39,348 bases of DNA from assembly GCA_003134375.1 (NCBI GenBank), contig PLAY01000099.1, positions 37,077 to 76,424 of the forward strand, in the 5' to 3' direction. This DNA is from Limisphaerales bacterium. Lineage in GTDB: Bacteria; Verrucomicrobiota; Verrucomicrobiia; Limisphaerales; UBA11358. The position numbers and the translations under genes are program-made. This document shows positions 32,507 to 39,348 of the stretch, piece after piece. The stretch's first letter is position 1. Each line of letters opens with the position of its first letter. A model generated the notes under the pieces. It ran no database searches. It was not told the origin of the DNA and saw only the letters and a list, made by a program, of their open reading frames with translations.

Positions 32507-33547
32507 TCAAACGTAACGAAGGTAACGATGCCAAAATTCTTTGTTCGCAACATTCGGTGGAAACTCTAAATCTTGTTCGAGTTTGGACAAGAATTCAGCA
32601 TTTGCATCAGCCTTTAGAAAATCAGTTAATTCTTGCAACGCAGTCTGCGCCCTCGAAACTCGAATGTGCTCGAAACGTGGTGAAAGACGATCCCCTTCCC
32701 TCTCGACTTCTTGAATTTGAAGAGCGTTCATCGCTTCTGGCCATTCACCGTCACCAGGAAAACAAGGGTGGCCGGCTTGCTCTGCAAATAATGCTGTAGC
32801 GGTGATTTGGTGAACTTTTCCTAATGCATTTTTTGCGCTTTGAACAAGTTTTTCAAACTGTTCTTGGGTAGTGGAATACTTGCGGGCAACGGCGTTCCCC
32901 TCGTCCTTGTCTTTGCACTTCTCCAAGTCCGCAATCTGTTGTTTCAATACCGCCGCTTCTTTTTCTTTTTCACCAATTTTGATAATCGCTCCCTGATACT
33001 TGTCTTGCGCCTCTTTTAGTTTGTCCGCAGGCACAACCTTCGGCGCGGGCAGGGATTTTATCAATTCACCCAAACCGGCAAGGAAGACGTCGCGCTGCAA
33101 ACCCCAGGCATCCGTGCCCACGCTGGTTCCCACCGTGTCCCGAATTTTGTCGGGCAGTTGGTCGAGATAGCGGCCATTATTGATTTCTCCCGCCTGAGCC
33201 ACTTCGAGTGTCGAGCCGAGTTCACTCTTTGAGAGGGGTGGAACGACCAGCGGAAAATACGGCCTGTCGAGCGTCCAGGTCGCGCCCAATTCACAGAGAC
33301 AATACTGGCTCGAAAAAAAGTTTTCGCTCAACAGCAGAACCACGATTTCCGCGTCCTGAAGCCTCGCTTTCAGGTAATCAACAAAGCTGGGCGTTCCAGC
33401 CGGAATCCCGTTGCCCGGCACGGATGAAACCAGAATGTCATTGGTGCTTACACCACAGCCGATAATCAGCAGATTGCGCACCTCCGTTGCGAGCGCTGCA
33501 TCAGCCGATGAGTGGCTCAAAAATATCTTTTTGTGTTGCGTGCTCAT
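32507..33547 (-). CDS. TIR-domain protein embedded in BREX operon
   Basis: Residues ~7-140 form a TIR domain: KKIFLSHSSADAALATEVRN opens it, EIVVLLLSENFFSSQYCLCE follows, and Glu86 in CELG is the position of the catalytic glutamate of NAD-cleaving TIR enzymes. A coiled coil spans ~170-215 (KEAQDKYQGAIIKIGEKEKE, VLKQQIADLEKCK). The last ~130 residues are globular and unassigned, and could sense the trigger. Its ATG overlaps the brxC stop by one base (TAATG) and it ends 18 nt before pglX. NAD depletion during infection is the likely role from known TIR defence proteins. What activates it here is unknown. Confidence 0.9.
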   Translation of the reverse strand: MSTQHKKIFLSHSSADAALATEVRNLLIIGCGVSTNDILVSSVPGNGIPAGTPSFVDYLKARLQDAEIVVLLLSENFFSSQYCLCELGATWTLDRPYFPLVVPPLSKSELGSTLEVAQAGEINNGRYLDQLPDKIRDTVGTSVGTDAWGLQRDVFLAGLGELIKSLPAPKVVPADKLKEAQDKYQGAIIKIGEKEKEAAVLKQQIADLEKCKDKDEGNAVARKYSTTQEQFEKLVQSAKNALGKVHQITATALFAEQAGHPCFPGDGEWPEAMNALQIQEVEREGDRLSPRFEHIRVSRAQTALQELTDFLKADANAEFLSKLEQDLEFPPNVANKEFWHRYLRYV

Positions 33548-36500
33548 TAGTTGATGACCACCGGCCCTTTCTTTATTTTTTCAAGCAGTTCCCCTTCGGT
33601 TTCCGCCAGCCACGCTGTCACATCTTCCGGCGTCTTGAGTGTCCCGCTCGTCAAACTCACGCGCTGCGTTTTGGGTTCAAGCAACCGTGCTGCCGCCAGT
33701 GCAGCTTGCCGGAAACGTTCCGGTAAGGCATCCGCCGTCGTCGCCCACATCGGCAGTGAGCGTTCGGTCAGTGCCTTGATGATGGCCGCGTCGTCGCCAA
33801 CGGCCAGATCGCCTACTGGCTCAATGCCCGCTTCCTTAAGCAACCGCGTCTGGTCGGCTTTTTTCGTTTTCTTCCAATTCGGGTTTTCTTCCAGCGCCGC
33901 CATCGCGCGCTCAAACGCTTCCTTCGTTGCCGTATGCACCTTCTTCAGCGCCGCGCGCAGGAGCTTCACCACCTTGTCGTGAATGGCCGGCACTGGATCG
34001 CTGTCCTCCAGCAACCGTCGTTCATCGCGCACTGCGTCAGCTTCGGTCTGTAACTCCACTGCTTCCGGCAAACAGTTCGCGTAGTCGAGCAGGTCGCCCA
34101 AAATCTCCCACGCGGGTTTCCGTTTTGCCGCGAGCGTCGCTTGTGCCTGCCACTTCTCCACGAGCTTTTTCAATTCGTCATGCTCCGCCAGCATCGCCGC
34201 CAGCATTTCGTTGCCGGCCAGCGCGTGGATGCTTTCTAGCGTGGTCGTTTTGGGACACGCCGGCAGCGGCGGTTCACCGCCGGCCTTTGCCGCCAGGTCA
34301 TCCATTGCGGTAAGAAATTTCTCCGCTGCCACAGCTTCTTCATCGGCCTTGCACGGAATGTTGGCATCTTGGAACAACCGGCGCAGCTTGATGCGGCCCT
34401 TCACGTCAATCGCCACCGTCTCGGAACGGAAATCCGTCACCGGCACTTTCGCCTGGTCGAGTTGCCCCAACGCCAGCACCGTGCCCTTGTGGACGGCGCG
34501 CACATGGCCGCTGGTGTGCAGCGTGATCAGCACGGCATCAATGGCATCGCGCGGCCAGCCATAGGGTGCGCCCTCAAATTGCTCGCGGATTTCCTTGCCC
34601 TTCTTGCCCGAACCGATGGCCGACAAAACCGCCGCGCTCACCGGATGCTTATCCGGGTTGTCCTTGTGATCTACCGCCAGCAGCGCGTTGCTGTCCTTGT
34701 TCTTCGCACGGTTGATGACGCTGTTCCAGCGGCTGTCATCGGCGTCCCGGAATTGCGGGAACAGCCGGTCCAGCGAGTCCTCGGCGGCGGATTTCACTTT
34801 CTCAATCAGGTCGAGGCCATGCACTTCCGTGCCACCGCCCTTGAACACTTTGGCCGTGCCGATCAGTTCGCGGATGATGTGATCACGGTTGCTTTCGGCC
34901 GTGGCGCGGCGCGTCTCCATCGCCGAGCGCGCTTCATTGCCTTCCGTCGTCGTCGGCACGCCCTTGAATTCCAGAGTTGCCTTGGCAGCTTCAAACTCGA
35001 TGATGGCCTTTTTCAAATCGTCAGCGCTCGCTTTGGCGATATGCACGAACACCGTCGCGCTGTCCGTGCCGGCCTTCTGCGCGTCCGTCACCACCACTTT
35101 TTCGGCGTCGCCCCAGCCGTCGCGAATCCACACCGGCACTTCCGTGCCGACCACCGCCGGTGCGTCGCTGCCGTAATGGACTTTCAAATCACGCGGCGTC
35201 TTGCTGACACCATGTGGCATCCGGGTGTTGCCAAGCATCTTGAGGCATTCGGCGTTCAGCAGCGCCGCCCGCTTGTTATTGATTCCAGTCAGATCGCTGT
35301 TGAGCGTCGTGGAACGCCGGCGAACCTCGTTTTCCCACTCGCTGCTTTCGCGTGTTTGCAGGCTGTATTCGTCGTCAATCTTGATGAGCTTCGCGTCGGT
35401 CACCAATCCGTCCAGGATTCGCGGGATGTCCCGGCGCAGACGCGGGCCGTCCTTCTCCAAATCTTCCACCAGCAAATCGGCCAGCATGGCCGGCGTGGCG
35501 CGCACGCCGATGTCCGCCACCTTCTCGCGCGGCAGTTTCCGGATGAGAAAAATCAGGCCGCACAGCCGGCTCGCCAGTTTGCCGTCGGGCGTGCCGTCGC
35601 GTAGGTTACGGATCATCTCGTCAATTTCTTTGGACAGAAATCTCGTTTGGAGCAGGATCGGTTGTTGCTGGTCGAAGATGCAATCCGCCGCCAATACTGT
35701 GCCCAACGGTTTTTCTGCCAGGTCGCGCACGGCCTGATATACAATGGTCAACTGATTCCGCAGCTGCGCCGCCGTGCCTTGCACATCAATCGCGCGCAGA
35801 ACGTGCTCCCAGAAACGCCGCCGCACGGGCAGCAAGGGATAGTCATCCACCCGGACCCGTTTATCTTCCTCACGCGGGCCGACTTTGGTTGACGCAAGTT
35901 GACGATCTACTTCACCCGCGTTCGCATCCAGAGTCTCTTCGATGATCTTCCGCTTGTCCGCCTTCTTTGCCAGCACCACGCGGCGCGTGACCGTTTCCAC
36001 ATCCGCGTCCGAAAGCTCCACGCTGATTTTGAAACGGTCGCGCAGGCGTTGCAACAGCGAGTCTTGACCGGCCAGCGCCGTCTGACCCGCGCCGACCAGC
36101 ATCACCCGGCTGTTCAGTTGTTTGCAGACGGCTTCCGCCACCATCTGCACGTCCAGTGAACGCTGCGGGCTGTCGTTGATGTAGAGCTGGATTTCATCCA
36201 ACACAATCAAGGTGCAGGGCAGCTTGCCTTTTTCCTCCAATACCTCGCGGATAAGCCCGATGAACTCCGCATCCGTCACCGTGTCGCGCCGTGGGAATTG
36301 CGCACGCAGCGCTTCCTTTGCCTTCTTCTCATCCGTCGCAAAATCCGGATCCGCCGCCAGCAGGGCCTTCGCAATCAACGGGCTGACATACAGATCATTT
36401 AACTCCCGGAGAAAATCCTGCCCCGCCGCTTCCACCGACTTCCACACTTTTTCGTAAAGCCCTGTCTTTTGCAGCCATAGGCAGAACTGCGCCTGTGGCA

Positions 36501-36996
36501 GCGACTCGGGCAGGTCTTTCGACCGGAAAATAATGCTTAAAACCGCCAGCCGCACATTCTGTCCGCCGCCGGTAGGCAGCGCGCCCGCCGCCGCGTGCAA
36601 TCCGGCAAACCGCTTGCCCAGCGTGTCGAGTTCCTTGAGCAATTCCTTCACTTCGGCGGGCAGGTGTGCGAGCCCGCGCGCCGTCTCCCCGCTGTCCGGG
36701 AACTTGGTGTCCACCCATAAGTGCCGCAGCATCTTTTCCAAGTGTGTTTTGCCGCTGCCGAAGAAGCCGCTCACCCATCCCGCCGGCTGGGAAGCAGAGT
36801 TGATGTTCGAGATGTAGGATTCCAAAATCCTGATGATGCCATCCTTGTATTGGCCCTCGCACACAAAGTGTGAAAGTTCATACCGCAGGGTTTCAATTTC
36901 CTCGGCGGTGACTGCGTCCTTCACGGCGGCCACGCCGTCGTTAAGCAGCTTCGTCTTCGTCGGATCGCGTTGGAACAGGTCTTTGTTTAGGATCAT
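33547..36996 (-). CDS. brxC: BREX type 1 ATPase BrxC
   Basis: The 1149-residue protein begins MILNKDLFQRDPTKTKLLND, usual for BrxC. Walker A is GWVSGFFGSGKTHLEKML (~73-90) and Walker B is LIVLDEIQLYI (~263-273). Other regions are long helical segments (for example ~830-1080). BrxC is a large STAND/AAA-like ATPase required for BREX. It overlaps brxB by 4 nt (ATGA) and the TIR gene by 1 nt. The protein looks intact. Confidence 0.93.
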   Translation of the reverse strand: MILNKDLFQRDPTKTKLLNDGVAAVKDAVTAEEIETLRYELSHFVCEGQYKDGIIRILESYISNINSASQPAGWVSGFFGSGKTHLEKMLRHLWVDTKFPDSGETARGLAHLPAEVKELLKELDTLGKRFAGLHAAAGALPTGGGQNVRLAVLSIIFRSKDLPESLPQAQFCLWLQKTGLYEKVWKSVEAAGQDFLRELNDLYVSPLIAKALLAADPDFATDEKKAKEALRAQFPRRDTVTDAEFIGLIREVLEEKGKLPCTLIVLDEIQLYINDSPQRSLDVQMVAEAVCKQLNSRVMLVGAGQTALAGQDSLLQRLRDRFKISVELSDADVETVTRRVVLAKKADKRKIIEETLDANAGEVDRQLASTKVGPREEDKRVRVDDYPLLPVRRRFWEHVLRAIDVQGTAAQLRNQLTIVYQAVRDLAEKPLGTVLAADCIFDQQQPILLQTRFLSKEIDEMIRNLRDGTPDGKLASRLCGLIFLIRKLPREKVADIGVRATPAMLADLLVEDLEKDGPRLRRDIPRILDGLVTDAKLIKIDDEYSLQTRESSEWENEVRRRSTTLNSDLTGINNKRAALLNAECLKMLGNTRMPHGVSKTPRDLKVHYGSDAPAVVGTEVPVWIRDGWGDAEKVVVTDAQKAGTDSATVFVHIAKASADDLKKAIIEFEAAKATLEFKGVPTTTEGNEARSAMETRRATAESNRDHIIRELIGTAKVFKGGGTEVHGLDLIEKVKSAAEDSLDRLFPQFRDADDSRWNSVINRAKNKDSNALLAVDHKDNPDKHPVSAAVLSAIGSGKKGKEIREQFEGAPYGWPRDAIDAVLITLHTSGHVRAVHKGTVLALGQLDQAKVPVTDFRSETVAIDVKGRIKLRRLFQDANIPCKADEEAVAAEKFLTAMDDLAAKAGGEPPLPACPKTTTLESIHALAGNEMLAAMLAEHDELKKLVEKWQAQATLAAKRKPAWEILGDLLDYANCLPEAVELQTEADAVRDERRLLEDSDPVPAIHDKVVKLLRAALKKVHTATKEAFERAMAALEENPNWKKTKKADQTRLLKEAGIEPVGDLAVGDDAAIIKALTERSLPMWATTADALPERFRQAALAAARLLEPKTQRVSLTSGTLKTPEDVTAWLAETEGELLEKIKKGPVVIN

Positions 36997-37553
36997 AGTT
37001 CAACTCCACTGTGTATGGTGATGGGCACGGCCCGATAATTCAACCCGTCGCGTGCATCGAGCAGGCGGTAATTGTTGTTGTCAAATTCGCCGGGAAAAAA
37101 CAGAACCAGCCGTCCCCGGATGGCTTGCTCCACTTCCTTCAACACCTCCGAGACTTGCGTGAATCCGTAAAGGCTTGCCACTCCACAGGCCGCCACCACC
37201 GTGTCCTCCCCGACCTTGCCGTCAGTTAATGCGCCACGCAGTTGCGTGGCTGCGAACGGTAAAAAATCATTTTCAAGTTTGGTCGCCATATCCGAAGGTT
37301 CGCGGAAATATTCCTCGCGATAATTCGTCGCTGCCATCCAGCGCGCGAACACGCTGGTAAAGTCGAATTGCAGCCACCCGTGCCCGGATTCTTTTGTCGC
37401 CAGCTCGAAAAGTTCCAGCCGCGCCCGCAGCCGGCGTTCATCCGCTTTCGGATAGACTACGAAGATGGTTTTTTGTGGGCCGGCCAGATTCCGCTGCCAC
37501 GGGGCGGAGATGTGTGCTTTGTAACTGCCGACAAGTTCTTCAATGTGTGCCAT
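36993..37553 (-). CDS. brxB: BREX type 1 protein BrxB (DUF1788)
   Basis: The 186-residue protein matches the DUF1788 pattern: an N-terminal segment with ISAPWQRNLAGPQKTIFVVY, the central LEFELAT...GWLQFDFTSVFARW, and the closing RLVLFFPGEFDNNNYRLLDA, then RDGLNYRAVPI. These FPG and RDGxNY blocks are the family's hallmark. It is soluble, with no known enzymatic activity, and is part of the core BREX set. It overlaps brxA by 14 nt and brxC by 4 nt, so all three are translationally coupled. Confidence 0.92.
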   Translation of the reverse strand: MAHIEELVGSYKAHISAPWQRNLAGPQKTIFVVYPKADERRLRARLELFELATKESGHGWLQFDFTSVFARWMAATNYREEYFREPSDMATKLENDFLPFAATQLRGALTDGKVGEDTVVAACGVASLYGFTQVSEVLKEVEQAIRGRLVLFFPGEFDNNNYRLLDARDGLNYRAVPITIHSGVEL

Positions 37554-38364
37554 GAATCAGCCTTTTCTCTTTTTCCGTCAGAATGGCGTCGAACGACACC
37601 ACCATCATGCCGCCGCCGCTCTTGATGTCCAGCAGTCCGAGCCTCTTCGCGTCCATCGCGAGGAACGTCAGCGCGTTCTCATCCCGGTCGAGCACGCGGG
37701 CAAACAGACTGTCGAACAGGTCGTGGCCGCGTAGCCCGAGCATGTAACCCAGCACCAGCGCGAACGCCGCCGACACCGGCGTCGGCTCAACCGTCTGCCG
37801 CTTCTTCCGGCTGCGTCCGTCGAAATGCCCCGATTGCGTCCACGATGACGCGGCGTTGCGCACTACCTTGTCGAGCGTCGCATCATTCAAGCGACCCTCG
37901 ACGGCCTCGCGAATTGCATCCGTGAAATGTTGCCGCGCAATTTCTTCGCCAACTGACATTGAGAGCACCACCGGGCAGGTCGCCCGTAGCAACGGATCGC
38001 GTGCGATGGATACCAGCAGAGCCAATTGCCCATGTGCCTTTTCGTCGGCATACCAGAACTGCCGAAGCAGTCGAAAAATTGCCACAGACACATCGAGCGC
38101 ATAAAGCTCTGTCATCCGTTGCAACGTGAGGCGCCGGGTGGAAAGCGTGTGCTTGCCCAGGCAGTTGTCTTCCACCAACGCCTTCACGTAATCCGCCCGC
38201 GTCGCCGCCGGGTTGCTCGCCCGGAAGAGGGTCGAAAGCTCATCCAGCATCATGGTGCGGCTTGTGTGCGTCCCCTTGTCGCCAAAGTGAAAACCCAATT
38301 CTTCCCAAGCGGCCTTGGTTTGGTCACTCGGCGATGTCGTAGTTAATAATGGGTCACGATACAT
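37540..38364 (-). CDS. brxA: BREX type 1 protein BrxA (DUF1819-like)
   Basis: The first gene of the operon encodes a 274-residue helical protein beginning MYRDPLLTTTSPSDQTKAAW, somewhat longer than many BrxA proteins. The central part has LTLQRMTELYALDVSVAIFR and ARDPLLRATCPVVLSMSVGE, consistent with the DUF1819 winged-helix protein that binds DNA. The identity rests mainly on its position directly upstream of brxB and brxC and its overall character. The ATG has GGAAG 8 nt upstream. About 55 nt of leader separate it from the predicted promoter. Confidence 0.82.
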   Translation of the reverse strand: MYRDPLLTTTSPSDQTKAAWEELGFHFGDKGTHTSRTMMLDELSTLFRASNPAATRADYVKALVEDNCLGKHTLSTRRLTLQRMTELYALDVSVAIFRLLRQFWYADEKAHGQLALLVSIARDPLLRATCPVVLSMSVGEEIARQHFTDAIREAVEGRLNDATLDKVVRNAASSWTQSGHFDGRSRKKRQTVEPTPVSAAFALVLGYMLGLRGHDLFDSLFARVLDRDENALTFLAMDAKRLGLLDIKSGGGMMVVSFDAILTEKEKRLIHGTH

Positions 38365-38394
38365 TCTTCGTCTTCCGTTTAATCTAAAATTTTA

Positions 38395-38412
38395 GCCGGC
38401 AAACCAGCCGGC
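38395..38412 (-). promoter_or_regulatory. Paired GCCGGC boxes in the BREX leader
   Basis: GCCGGC-aaacca-GCCGGC spans 38395-38412, between the predicted -10 and the brxA start. Each box is itself palindromic, so the pair can be read as a direct or inverted repeat with 12-bp centre spacing. It could be an operator for a dimeric repressor or an mRNA hairpin near the start of the operon transcript. Confidence 0.45.
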
Positions 38413-38426
38413 CAAAACGTAAGCTC

Positions 38427-38454
38427 ACAATACACCGCGCAATTAGGTTGTCAA
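38427..38454 (-). promoter_or_regulatory. Sigma70-like promoter of the BREX operon
   Basis: On the minus strand, a perfect TTGACA (38454-38449) is followed after 16 bp by TATTGT (38432-38427), a 4/6 match to the -10 box. The predicted transcription start is near 38420, about 55 nt before brxA. No other promoter of similar quality is seen in the intergenic region. Confidence 0.6.
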
Positions 38455-38589
38455 GACACGAAATGAGAATTTAATAAATACAAGGAATTCCGTGCTTTTA
38501 GGGTGCAGTTCCGCTCGCGCTCCTCTGCGTCTGTCTTTTAGCCTCTCGCGCCGGCAGCGCATCTGGACGCCATGCGTCCCGCGTTGGAA

Positions 38590-38835
38590 TCAAAATCGTG
38601 ACCGTTTCAAACCCACTTCCCATTTCGTTTCCAACCTTTCGTGGATGTCGCTTACCTTGAACCACACCACCTTGCCAATCTTGTAGTGTGGCAAAACCCC
38701 GCTAACCATCCACCGGTCCACCGTTCGCATGCTGATGCTCAAAAGTTCGGCAACCTGTTTCCTCGTGACCAAAGGTGCCTGAATCTTCAACGCATTTTTC
38801 TGTTCCGCCACTTTGCACTTGCCACACCAAGCCAC
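38590..38835 (-). CDS. Excisionase/MerR-like HTH protein upstream of BREX operon
   Basis: The 81-residue protein has TRKQVAELLSISMRTVDRWM followed by SGVLPHYKIGKVVWFKVSDI, the standard helix-turn-helix plus wing of HTH_17/excisionase proteins. A C-x-x-C (CGKC) lies at the N-terminus if the GTG at 38835 is the start; TTG codons further in are alternatives, because there is no clear ribosome-binding site. It is co-oriented with the BREX operon and ends 225 bp before brxA, with the BREX promoter between. It may regulate that promoter or serve as the element's excision factor. Confidence 0.65.
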   Translation of the reverse strand: MAWCGKCKVAEQKNALKIQAPLVTRKQVAELLSISMRTVDRWMVSGVLPHYKIGKVVWFKVSDIHERLETKWEVGLKRSRF

Positions 38836-38853
38836 AAACCTATCTTCATTTGC

Positions 38854-39348
38854 ATGCTTTCCAAAATCTTGAAACTCATTATTCCTGGTATTGCAAGCGC
38901 CATAGCTATCAAGGGAAGTGCGTATTTAGAAAAATTAAATACGCCCAAGATTTTGGCTGTTTTCATCGCCGTATGCGTAGCTGCAAGTTTTGCTGTAATT
39001 GCCGATGAAGTTCTTATTGGCGCGAAAAAGTATTTTTTATTTATAAGAAAGATCATGGACAAACGCGCGCGCTTTGAGGGCGATTGGTTTGTATCCCAAG
39101 ACGAGGGATCACGAATGCCATACGGCGCCATCTCGATTGACTACAACGCAGAGACAGATGGCTATGTTTATAACGGACAATCATACGACAACGCTGGGAA
39201 AATAGCTTCAGAATGGGCGTGTGACAGGCTCCAGTTTGACATACCAAATTCCCGCGTTCGGTTTATTGCCCAAACGATAGTGAAAGGCGAAAGTGGTGCG
39301 GAGCATGTTGCTTATGGTTGGATTTCCTTTCGGCGCGTTTTTGAATCA
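38854..39348 (+). CDS. Two-helix membrane protein with beta-rich domain, possible Cap15/S-2TM-beta-like effector (3' truncated)
   Basis: From the ATG at 38854 the frame is open to the window end (165 codons, no stop). Two hydrophobic helices are present: ILKLIIPGIASAIAIKGSAY (moderate) and ILAVFIAVCVAASFAVIADE. A basic linker (KKYFLFIRKIMDKRARF) follows. The rest is strand-rich: FEGDWFVSQ, GAISIDYNAETDGYVYNGQS, RLQFDIPNSRVRFIAQTI, HVAYGWISFRRVF. This layout (two membrane helices then a lipocalin-like barrel opening with G-x-W) is that of S-2TM-beta proteins such as the CBASS effector Cap15. The homology is inferred from architecture only, and the partner cyclase would lie outside the window. 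Only 18 nt separate it from the divergent HTH gene's GTG. Confidence 0.55.
   Translation, partial: MLSKILKLIIPGIASAIAIKGSAYLEKLNTPKILAVFIAVCVAASFAVIADEVLIGAKKYFLFIRKIMDKRARFEGDWFVSQDEGSRMPYGAISIDYNAETDGYVYNGQSYDNAGKIASEWACDRLQFDIPNSRVRFIAQTIVKGESGAEHVAYGWISFRRVFES

Noticed and set aside
34369-35604. 411-codon open frame on the + strand opposite brxC
   Set aside because: His/Arg/Ala-rich low-complexity translation antisense to a well-conserved gene; typical shadow frame in GC-rich coding DNA.
38466-38589. tRNA or attachment-site remnant upstream of BREX
   Set aside because: No cloverleaf, anticodon arm or TTCGA-type loop could be fitted; the sequence is an ordinary intergenic stretch.

Overview
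The window most likely comes from a Verrucomicrobiota genome (PVC superphylum). This is inferred from a PEP-CTERM protein with a VPEPSTLALAGLACLAACWRSRK-type tail, several small Cys-poor hypothetical proteins of a style I associate with that phylum, and moderate-to-high GC. No rRNA, tRNA or CRISPR array was recognised, so the taxonomic call is an inference.

Region 1 (1-4464, + strand) is a polymorphic-toxin cluster. It opens with the 3' end of an RHS-repeat protein carrying a deaminase-like toxin tip, followed by a DUF416 protein as probable immunity gene. Next come a broken second RHS core fragment, an orphan PD-(D/E)XK-like toxin tip, a DUF1444-like probable immunity gene and three unassigned small genes. 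A PEP-CTERM protein follows (4521-5171). An IS110-family transposase (5651-6916) comes next, flanked on both sides by strongly folded non-coding sequence that could include its bridge RNA.

Region 2 (about 7.2-19.3 kb) looks like an integrative and mobilizable element or integrated plasmid. It has small HTH proteins, a tyrosine recombinase that lacks the usual first catalytic arginine, a MOBF (TrwC/TraI-type) relaxase-helicase, and a divergent, fully overlapping mobilization operon ending in a ParA-like ATPase, a small membrane protein and a VirD4/TraD-type coupling protein. No type IV secretion channel genes are visible. Between relaxase and operon lie nested inverted repeats (possible oriT). 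Inside the operon is a 324-bp array of 14 exact GTCCGC boxes spaced at roughly multiples of 11 bp.

Region 3 (19.3-38.4 kb, - strand) is the highlight: one tightly packed operon containing a complete type 1 BREX set in canonical order (brxA, brxB, brxC, pglX, pglZ, brxL). A TIR-domain protein is embedded between brxC and pglX, and an AIPR-family nuclease between pglX and pglZ. After brxL the operon continues into a catalytically dead, long-B-like prokaryotic Argonaute and a DpnII/MboI-like nuclease with a 4-nt ATGA overlap. Neighbouring genes overlap or are separated by at most 18 nt, and a good sigma70-like promoter precedes brxA. The layout implies co-expression of epigenetic (BREX), NAD-linked (TIR), nuclease (AIPR) and guide-directed (pAgo plus nuclease) defence.

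At the right end, an excisionase-like HTH gene lies upstream of the BREX promoter. Divergent to it is a truncated gene for a two-helix membrane protein with a beta-rich C-terminal part, which could be a Cap15/S-2TM-beta-like effector, so the defence island may continue past the window.
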